Origin: Rhizophagus irregularis
Taxonomy: Eukaryota > Glomeromycota > Glomeromycetes > Glomerales > Glomeraceae
DNA: 64,000 bases
Reading direction: 5' to 3'
Assembly (NCBI RefSeq): GCF_026210795.1
Contig: NC_089441.1
Span: 992,001-1,056,000 of the forward strand
Shown here: one piece after another, positions 56,225 through 64,000 of the stretch
Numbering within the stretch: the stretch's first letter is position 1
How the letters are laid out: each line of letters opens with the position of its first letter
Made by a program: the position numbers and the translations under genes
The notes under the pieces: model-generated
What the model saw: only the letters and a program-made list of their open reading frames with translations
The model's database searches: none
Told to the model about the DNA's origin: nothing

Positions 56225-58055
56225 ACATTTTATTTTTGTTTTAAATAGAAATATTATCATTATAGAACTAGGTAAATTGACTTTACTATGTTATGAATAC
56301 GTCACAATAATTTTTTTTTAATAATATCAATTACAATTTCAAATTTCTACAATTATTTTTATTATGTTAAAAATTTTTTTGATTATAAACATTCATATTA
56401 CACTTAAATATAAAAAAATTTATCAATATTCTCAATCAATTTTCAAAATTATATTCACGTAATATTAAATGAAAACTTTCGAATTGGTTATTTAAAGTTG
56501 GCCTGTTTATTAGCTGTTGTGCACAATCAGTGCACCGAAAGAGTTTTGTTAATTTGAACGAAAATAATCTGTAACTACGCCATATTAAAAATCACATCCA
56601 ATATTAGTAAAACCAAAAAACATACGGATAGGGCTGAAACCCCATAAAAAAAATTTTTTAAATATACTTAAATATATTTAAAATATGCTTATATTTTATT
56701 TTATTACTTAAATATATAAAATATACTGAAGTAAAATTTAAGTATAAACAAATACAATTTTAATTTTAAGTATAAAATAAGAAAATTAAGTATATTTTAA
56801 ATATATTTTAATAGAAATCTGCTTTAAATAATTAATTTATACATTATTAAAATTGTTTAGTACCACGATCTTCAAAATTGCTGCGCAAAATCTTTGATTC
56901 TCTTAATTTCAACTTAATCTATTCTAATTCCTATATAATCGTGCGGTTCTTAGCATTTTCGGCCCGTCTTTTGCAGTTAACCAGATTAGCAATCTTATTC
57001 GATGTTTGGTTAATACTTTTAGGGTATAAATAAATACTTTATTTATCGAGTATCATAATAAGAACATATTGATATTTGAACGATAATCGTAAAAAAGGAA
57101 TTCTATTTTTAAAACATCGTGGTATCCGAATAAACCTTATTTATTACAGTAATAAGTTATTTGATTGTAAACAGACGATAAAATTTTATGATTTAACGAA
57201 CGGACAAGTACCGATTAATATATTGATACACTAAATATTTTTTAACTTGTGATCTTGTTCTAAAAATGACCACGAAAAATATATACTATTATATATATAT
57301 ATTTGTTTGATTATTTATTGCGAAGGACGTGTCTGATCGACTTTTTTATACCAAAGAACCTTTATTTAAAATTAAATTAAGTCTCATGTGATTGCGCCAT
57401 ATTACAAAGCGAAAAGAAAAAATCTATATCCTTTTTTCCAGAAGTTTGTAAAAAAATAAATAAATAAATCGAGATCTTTTTTACAGTAAATGATTTTGAT
57501 ATCAAGATATGTTTTTACAGTGATTGGAGATTATTGAATAATCAATTTAATTAATTTGACGATTTATAGGGAACAAGTTCCAACTCTTATCTTCTTTGTA
57601 CTATGTAAATATGAAACGTTCTACATTGGCTTTAATTCTATGTTTAATAATAATCTGAATTATCTTGAAATTGCTAATTATGTATAATTTATTTTTTTTA
57701 TTAAAAAGAGGCTAGAATAATCATAATACAATGATTACAAATAAACATGATATTATCTTATGTATTTATTATAGCTTTGAAGGATATCGGAATATGAATT
57801 ATTATTCCATGAATGAAATGTACGAAAAAAATGTTCATTTTAGTAATCGGGCATTTAATTTAGCCGCTGAAATCATTTTTCGACAGAGATATACCAAAAT
57901 TATTCTATCTTAAAATTTTTTTTTAAGATTTAGTAGATCACATTAAATAATATAATACAGTAAATCAAAAGAAATATGACAGAGTTAGATCATATTGTGA
58001 AACGTTATTTATCGAGAATATTCTAAATAGTGTATTTATTTTATTTTATTATTTA
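56225..58055. other. intergenic: UGT-2 3' flank and UGT-3 upstream module
   Basis: 56640-56830 is a dense AAATATACTTAAATATATTT repeat preceded by half a CCCCATAAAAAAAATTTTTT MITE end. 56940-57560 is the array upstream module. A 60-residue frame at 57731 lies in repeated flank sequence (compare 53700) and is not called. Confidence 0.45.
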
Positions 58056-58370
58056 TTTCAAGAAGAGGAGTGAGCGTTGTCTATTAGTACATTAACAGCA
58101 TGCGCTTTCAAAGGAAACTACATAGACTATTCAGGTAATTGGAACTACGTATCTCATTACTAAAACTACGCTACAACTAGCACTAGGAACTAAAAACACT
58201 ACAAAAAAAGAAAATTGTGAAGGAAGTTTAATGAAATATAAATTAAACAATATCTAAATAATGTATGGAAACCAGGGTATTGTAAAACAACACATATAAA
58301 AAGTTCACGTGTCAATACGTGGTACACAATAGAACGGTCTAGGCCTTTCCTTATTTGGTCTACATACAAG
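58056..58370. other. unique insertion upstream of UGT-3
   Basis: About 315 bp (AAGAAGAGGAGTGAGCGTTG ... TTATTTGGTCTACATACAAG) that has no counterpart in the UGT-1 or UGT-2 upstream regions. It ends just before the shared ATAAATACATCTCTGTCTTA block. Less AT-rich than the flanks. No clear ends, target duplication or frame. Confidence 0.45.
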
Positions 58371-58585
58371 GTATAAATACATCTCTGTCTTACATTACAT
58401 AAATAGAATAACTACGCAATGATTCTATTTACATAAAATTTCATTAAAAAATAATTTCAACGTAAAAAAGTAAAAACTAATAATACTTATATAAGGAGAT
58501 TAAAAATTATAAATACTGCTTTCTACAATTAAAAAGCTTATTATAATATTCAAATAAAATATCAATCAAATAACAATCAAATAAA

Positions 58586-60588
58586 ATGATCAAAAGAAAA
58601 CCTTTATTGATACTCTTATTAAATCTCATATTTTACGTCAATGTTAATACTGCGACGACACAAAATTATATTCCCATAAAAGATGATTTTGATCGCTCGG
58701 GAATACCTAAAAATATTTTACTTGGTTCTTATGTTGGCGGAAGAAGTCATGTAAAACCAATGTTAGATGTTGTTGCTATATTAATTGAGAGAGGTTACAA
58801 CGTAAGAGCCTTTTTATTTTATTCAACATGCATGATTTTGAATCGTTTATCACTCATCTGTTTCTAAACTTTCTCTTATTATATATATTCTTGATGTATA
58901 CATAGGTAACATTACTAGCATCAGGAAGATATGAACCATCATCAGAGTACCCAGGTCTAAATCAAATTACATTAGGACCTCGATTGGGTGTCAAAGAATT
59001 AAGACGTACAATTACTTATGAAGAACATTATAAAAGGTTTTCAAGATTTATAGAAATAAGCAGAAACGGCTACAAAGAAACTTATGAAAAATATAAGAAA
59101 GCCGCAATAGAATATAATATTGATTTGTTCTTTTGTGACGTTCTGGGAAATGATGCTTGCATAGATATTGCCAATAATTTAAAGAAACCTGTTGTTGTTT
59201 GGTCTTCGGGTCTTCAACGTAATTATAAATAATCAAATTTTCTTCCTTTTTTTTAATAGTAAGAAATCACATATTAAAATTTTTTTCATTTATATAGTTA
59301 CAGATCCTGTACCATATAAAAATGATCCGTTATACGGCTGTAACATCTCATTAGAAAATGAATCATTTTTTGAGAGATTTAGATGTGCTTTAATACAACC
59401 TTTACAAATAGCTTATACGATGGGTCGGATTGGACCCCCTGCGCATCAATTGAATAACATAAGAGAACTAATGAATATAAATACATCATCAGGACAAATG
59501 CCAAAAGTTTCATTATCTTTGGTTGATACTTTCTTCGGTTTTGAGGTAATTTATTTTATAATTAATAAATAATGTGAGTTATTTTTCACAAAGTAATGAT
59601 CTTTTTTATCTTAAAGTTACCGCAACCTTTACCACCAAATGTCCAGGTAATTATTATCTTTATATTTTACTAATAAGTAATTTTGTTTAAATTACAAAAA
59701 AATTAAATTTTTCATCTTTCAAATTAATAGGAAGTTGGACCAGTATTATCAAAAGAATATCCTCCACTTACACCCGAACTCTCTAATTTCATAAATACGC
59801 ACAAACGAGTTTTATACGTAGCTTTTGGTACACGTTTTATTACAAATACTGAGAATAACAACAAAATTTTACAATCATTTGTTGAAGCAATCAACAGAAA
59901 AATAGTTGATGGTGTAGTTTGGCCATTAATTGAAACATCAAAAGATAATTTTTATCCAACATTAAAATTAACTGATGGTACACAAATGCAAACTTTACCA
60001 ATCTTAAATAATAAACATCCACATATTCATATTACAAAGTTTGTACCGCAATTCGCTGTACTTAATCACACCAATACAAAATTATTTTTTAGTCATGGGG
60101 GCGCAGGAAGTACTCATGAATCTCTTTATACTGGTACTCCTATGTTAGTATTACCCCTTGGTGGCGATCAGATGGGCAATTCTCAAAAATTAAAATCAGC
60201 TGGTGTAGCATTAACGTTAAATGAATTAGCTTTAGATGTTAGTGATATTTTAAACAAAATGAGTATCTTATTAGAAGATGAAAAGATAAAAAAAAATATA
60301 AAGAAAATGGAAGTTTTAACTAAAATCAACAGTAGAAGAAAATATAGAGCTGCTGATTTAATAGAATATATTTTACATAGTAGTGGCTTAGAAGAATATG
60401 TTAATGATGACTTTTTAAAAGAATGGGCACCTGCTCCGTCTAGAATGGGATTTATCAAAGCAAATAATCTTGACGTTTATGGAGCTTTATTAGGTATTTT
60501 TCTTACACTTATCGGAGGAATTGCATTCAAATTATTCAAATTGATTTCAAATTCCTCGTCCATTAAAATAAAATCAAAAAAAGCATAG
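58586..60588 (+). CDS. UDP-glycosyltransferase, ER membrane type (UGT-3)
   Basis: Exons 58586-58801, 58906-59218, 59298-59545, 59617-59646 and 59731-60588 give 554 residues. Signal peptide at 1-21; catalytic His55 in GSYVGGRSHVKP; YNIDLFFCDVLGNDACIDIA; the 30-nt exon 4 encodes LPQPLPPNVQ; donor motif HGGAGSTHES...GGDQMGN from His391; helix GALLGIFLTLIGGIAFKLF; tail IKIKSKKA (KxKxx). The segment after LNQITLG (PRLGVKELRRTITYEEHYKR...) is again different from both paralogues, and exon 3 has a short insertion (TMGRIGPPAHQL). Intact. A 315-bp insertion alters its upstream region. Confidence 0.9.
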
Positions 60589-62240
60589 ACATTTTATTTT
60601 TTTTTAATAGAAATACTGTATGTTATTCTAGAATTAGGTAAATTGATTTTACTATGTGTCACAATAATTTTTTTTTGATAAAATATCAAATTACAATTTC
60701 AAAACTTTACAATTATTTTTATTATGTTGAAAATTTTTTATGACTATAAACATGCTTACATATACAGCAAGTATAAAAGATTTATCAATATTCTCAATCA
60801 ATTTTGAAGCTGACACAAAATTATATTTGAAAAAAAATAATAATGTAATATTAAATGAAAACTTTCGAATTGATTATTTAAAGTTAACCGGCGGTTATTA
60901 GAGTTTAGTTAATTTGAATAACGAAAATGATCTGTAAATACTCCATATTAAAATCTCCTCAAACCATTGGAACATTGTGCGTACAGTATGTTAATAACGT
61001 CACTAATGAACTTTATTCTATCTCGGAGCATCAGATTATAATATTAATAAAATTCAAGTTTAAAAAAATATACGGGTAGGGTTGAAATAATCATTTCTTG
61101 TTAGTTTGCATTAAATAATTAATATATTAAAATAAATTACATTATTTTAAGAGATAAAAAGTATTAAGTAGTACCGCGAACTTCGAAATTGCTGACTTGG
61201 TTGCGAAATTATTTATAAATTTATATAGATTAATTAATCAAACATCGAAAATCGAATCGGCAAAATTATCAGGAGATTATATGAGGCGAATATTAGCGTA
61301 AAGTTGTCAAATATGTATAATCCCTGGAAATTTATACTCCGTAAAAATCTATAAATATACAATTTTGCATAATTTACACTTAAAACATAGTTATTTAATA
61401 AGGCGTATCTTATAAAACTTCGAGACTACATTATTCACGAAAATTTTATGACACTTTTTATCTTGAAATAACTTCTTGAATATATGATTTAAGTAATCTA
61501 CGCATAAAAACAAATTTAAAAAATATTTCGTTGATTTGTATCTTAAAAAGTTTCATAAATTCTTCATAAGTGGGTAGTTTCAGGAATCTACACTTTAGAA
61601 ATTTGCATAAATACATGATTTTGCATAACCCACGCGAAATTGTAACTTAAAATATTTTAAAAAGTTGCATAAAATTTACACAAATAGATATATCGGATAA
61701 TGAGACTTAATATATTAATAGTTTATCTTGTAAGTAAAAAAAATAAATAAAATGTGATTAATAGTGAGGTATTCAGTTCGACTCTTAGTGTAAGTAAAAA
61801 AAATAAAAATGCGCTCCTACTAGTGTAAGTAAAAAAAAAATAATAAAATAATAAAATGTGAAAAAATTTGAGAATAAGGTAACTACACTATTTATTACTA
61901 TTAAAAAAACTACGTCATTTTTGAAAATACACTATTTTATACTATTGAAAATTCCTTTAAATTTTTCACACTTTTCACACATGTATTATTTTGTAGATCT
62001 ACGCTTGTTTTATTCTCCTGATGATCACTTAGAAATAATTGAATCTTTAATTGATTTAACCTATTCTGATTCCTATTTAACCGTACAGTTCTTGGCATTT
62101 TCTCCACGTCTTTTGCATTGACCAAATTAGTAATCTTATTCGATATTTGGTTAATGTTTTTTAGAGCATAAATACTTTATATATCGAAGAACATATGCCA
62201 ACGCATTGATATTTGAACGATAATCGTATCCGAATAAACC
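60589..62240. other. intergenic: UGT-3 3' flank, short repeats
   Basis: 61330-61680 holds repeated 'TTTATACTCCGTAAAAATCT / TTGCATAA' motifs. 61725-61860 has three copies of a TAGTGTAAGTAAAAAAAATAA unit. The array upstream module resumes near 62090. The small frames at 61858 (+) and 61937 (-) lie in this repeat and are not called. Confidence 0.4.
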
Positions 62241-62243
62241 TTA

Positions 62244-62348
62244 CCCTATAAAAAAAATTCTAGAAAAAACTCCGATTAATGATCATTTTTCTAGATTTAT
62301 TCCGAAGAAACTAAGACACGTGATCAATTTCTGAAAAATTTTTATAGG
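62244..62348. mobile_element. CCCTATAAAAAATTTT MITE, 105 bp
   Basis: Starts CCCTATAAAAAAAATTC and ends GAAAAATTTTTATAGG, with TTA on both sides (62241-62243, 62349-62351). The TTA duplication would fit a PIF/Harbinger-like origin; this is inference from one copy. Confidence 0.7.
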
Positions 62349-62586
62349 TTATTTATTACAGTAATATTATTTGATTGTAAACAGACAATAGATTAAAATT
62401 TTATAATTATGATTTAACGAACGGACGGGTACCGATTAATATATTGATACACTAAATATTTTTTAATTTGTGATCTTAGTTGTTATAGTAAACATGACCA
62501 CGAAAAATAAAGACATGATTTGCATTGGTTTGATTAATTTTTTTAAAATAATAGAAAAGGGTATAACAGTTCCAGACACATGGTTA

Positions 62587-62683
62587 CCCCATAAAAAATT
62601 TCATAGGAAAAGCTTCATTTTACTAGTTTTATTTCAAAAAAACTCCAGACATGTGATTAATTTTATAAAAAATTTTTTATAGG
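62587..62683. mobile_element. CCCTATAAAAAATTTT MITE, 97 bp
   Basis: Starts CCCCATAAAAAATTTCAT and ends ATAAAAAATTTTTTATAGG; the interior AACTCCAGACATGTGATTAA matches the other copies. Left flank TTA, right flank ATT. The 70-residue frame at 62470 runs through it and is not called. Confidence 0.65.
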
Positions 62684-62689
62684 ATTGGA

Positions 62690-63705
62690 AGCCACTTTTG
62701 GCATCGTGGTTAGAAAATTCTTTTCCATTTGTTATGTTAATGCATGCAATCAAATACAATCAAAAGGGTCAAAGTGGCCAAAAAAAAAATCTTAATCTGA
62801 TCCAAAAACTTAGAAATCCACAAAATTTAGGTTATTTGAAGTGATTGATGATCAGAAAAGGAGAAATGGTTTCAAATAAATAAATATATATTTTTTTTAT
62901 AAAAGTTTTATGCGCAACCGATGAAGTCACATGCGTTCTTATAAAATGGCAATTTTGTTGTTTATAAAATTACATAATTTAAATCATGGGTTATCATGCT
63001 GCGGATCGTTAATTTAAGTCGCGTGATAACTTTCCAAAAGGTTTTGCAGTTTTCACATTGTATTTAGTTAAGCTTGTATATTCACTCAAAGGGCAGGACA
63101 TATTATTAGGATTTGTTATATAATCAATCTTTAGTTAATAAAAGTCAGGGCTCGTTCGATCAATAAAAGAGAAATATAAGTACTTGTATAACTTCCATCA
63201 TTAAGAAGTTAATCAACAAATTTATAATTAAGCTGTGCCAAACCAATATAATAATATCACGTAAAGTACCTCATAAACGATGAATATGAGAGTCCTTTGA
63301 GTTAGAGTTTCGATCCGTAGACGCGTAGCGGTTTTATCCGGATACCGGGTCGGTTAATTTAGGCTGGGACCACCAAAATTAATAAAAATTTATGGAATAA
63401 TATTATTTTAATTCTGGCCGAAATTATAGTCCGCTCAAAGCCAAAATTTGTATCCTTTTTTAATCATAATCCCACGTGAGTCGTGACGAATTACTCCGAT
63501 TTGTATTATAATAATAATTTTTAAAGGTATTCTTATTATACTGAATTTCAATTATATAATGTATCCTCCCCTATTAACAAAAAATCCCGATTCAAAATGT
63601 ACTATTTTTAGATTTAATGTTAGCTTTCAAAGTGATAAATTTCAGGGATAAATTATTGTAAACTCTGGCCAAGTTAATGTCGGTCAAATTTAGCCAAAAT
63701 TACAA
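62690..63705. other. intergenic, no gene seen
   Basis: AT-rich. The dispersed AATTCTGGCCGAAATTATAG repeat lies at 63408-63440 with relatives to 63690. GTAGACGCGTAGCGG...GGATACCGGGTCGG near 63318 is a short less AT-rich patch. Confidence 0.4.
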
Positions 63706-63710
63706 CGATC

Positions 63711-64000
63711 ATTGATACTCTTACTATGTTAATACTGCAACGACACAAAATTTTATTCCAAGAAAAGTTGATTTCGATCGGCCGGGAATGCCTAAAAATA
63801 TTTTGGTCGGTTCTTATGTTGATGGAAGAAGTCATGTAAAACCAATGTTATTGCCGCTATATTAATTGTAAGGCTTTTTTTTTTTCTTTGACGTGTTTTT
63901 TGATCGATTATCGTCTGTTTTTAAATTTGCTCCTATTTAGTATATTCTTGATGCATAGGTAACATTATTAACATCAGGAAGATATGAATTTCACTCAGGT
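63711..64000 (+). pseudogene. fourth UGT copy, 5' part, broken
   Basis: Begins in a remnant of the signal-peptide region, with about 20 bp deleted and no usable ATG. It continues NTATTQNFIPRKVDFDRPGM and SYVDGRSHVKPML, which keeps the catalytic His. A small deletion then turns the frame to a stop, and the end of exon 1 (ERGYN) is missing before TAAGG. The exon 2 start is recognisable at 63959 (GTAACATTATTAACATCAGG) and the copy leaves the window at 64000. Confidence 0.8.

Larger units (their letters stand above)
46140..64000 (+). repeat. tandem UGT gene array
   Basis: Repeated units each hold one UGT gene plus an upstream module with TTGGCA...TCTTTTGCAGTTAACCAAATTAGTAA, ATAATAAAGAACATATGCAAACAC and a TTATTGAATAATTAATTTAA stretch. 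The upstream module is recognisable near 46190, 52790, 56960 and 62090. Gene starts are 6983 and 4366 bp apart, with a fourth, broken copy about 5.1 kb further on. Confidence 0.85.

Noticed and set aside
57731-57913. 60-residue frame upstream of UGT-3
   Set aside because: Lies in array flank that is repeated but not open near 53700; no domain.
61760-61790. TTCGACTC motif as a possible tRNA B-box
   Set aside because: No T-arm stem, acceptor stem or A-box around it.

Overview
This is nuclear DNA of a fungus, not a prokaryote. The window is extremely AT-rich. Genes carry short (about 70-90 nt) GT-AG introns, promoters carry TATA boxes, and intergenic space is filled with repeats and decayed gene copies. 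The gene content is typical of arbuscular mycorrhizal fungi of the Rhizophagus type: an HSPA12-like Hsp70 family, a tandem family of membrane UDP-glycosyltransferases (UGTs), intronless coiled-coil proteins, an ML-domain protein, and small secreted cysteine-rich proteins with Kex2 sites. The species assignment is inferred from gene families and composition.

Region 1 (1-30 kb) is a small-secreted-protein (SSP) neighbourhood. Three paralogues (296-718 +, 18464-18799 -, 26177-26524 -) share one layout: signal peptide, KR-delimited propeptides, and a seven-cysteine C-terminal domain. They also share a conserved promoter. A fourth, more distant member (7276-7617 +) has two consecutive cysteine modules. 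An unrelated six-cysteine secreted peptide with a 75-nt intron lies at 9064-9351. Around them are dead copies: C-terminal remnants at 2.75, 23.6 and 29.1 kb, and a promoter without a gene at 16.7 kb. The 18.1-24.5 kb interval is a duplicate of 25.85-29.7 kb. Also here are a broken ML-domain gene (13.3-13.7 kb), an unrecognised frame-broken basic protein (14.3-15.1 kb), a hAT element, a MITE pair with 9-bp target duplications, a fold-back element and several satellite-like arrays.

Region 2 (30-46 kb) contains a Tc1/pogo-like MITE and two decayed Hsp70 (HSPA12-like) genes on the minus strand (30.9-32.7 and 35.3-37.8 kb). Between them is one intact intronless gene for a 534-residue coiled-coil protein on the plus strand (33166-34770). 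After this come coding-like but decayed stretches, including one minus-strand pseudogene of an unknown family (43.1-44.2 kb).

Region 3 (46-64 kb) is a tandem array of UGT genes, all on the plus strand: three intact five-exon copies (47237, 54220, 58586) and a fourth, broken copy running off the right edge (63.7 kb). Each intact copy encodes 554-555 residues with a signal peptide, a catalytic His, an HGGxGS donor-site motif, one C-terminal membrane helix and a KxKxx ER-retrieval tail. A 2165-bp Helitron on the minus strand (50433-52597) sits between copies 1 and 2 and explains much of their wider spacing. It carries a decayed OB-fold/RPA-like gene and no visible Rep/helicase.

The best candidate for an under-described system is the SSP family. 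It combines copy-number-variable Kex2 propeptides, a conserved ERQ junction, an odd-cysteine module, a shared promoter, and rapid birth and death.
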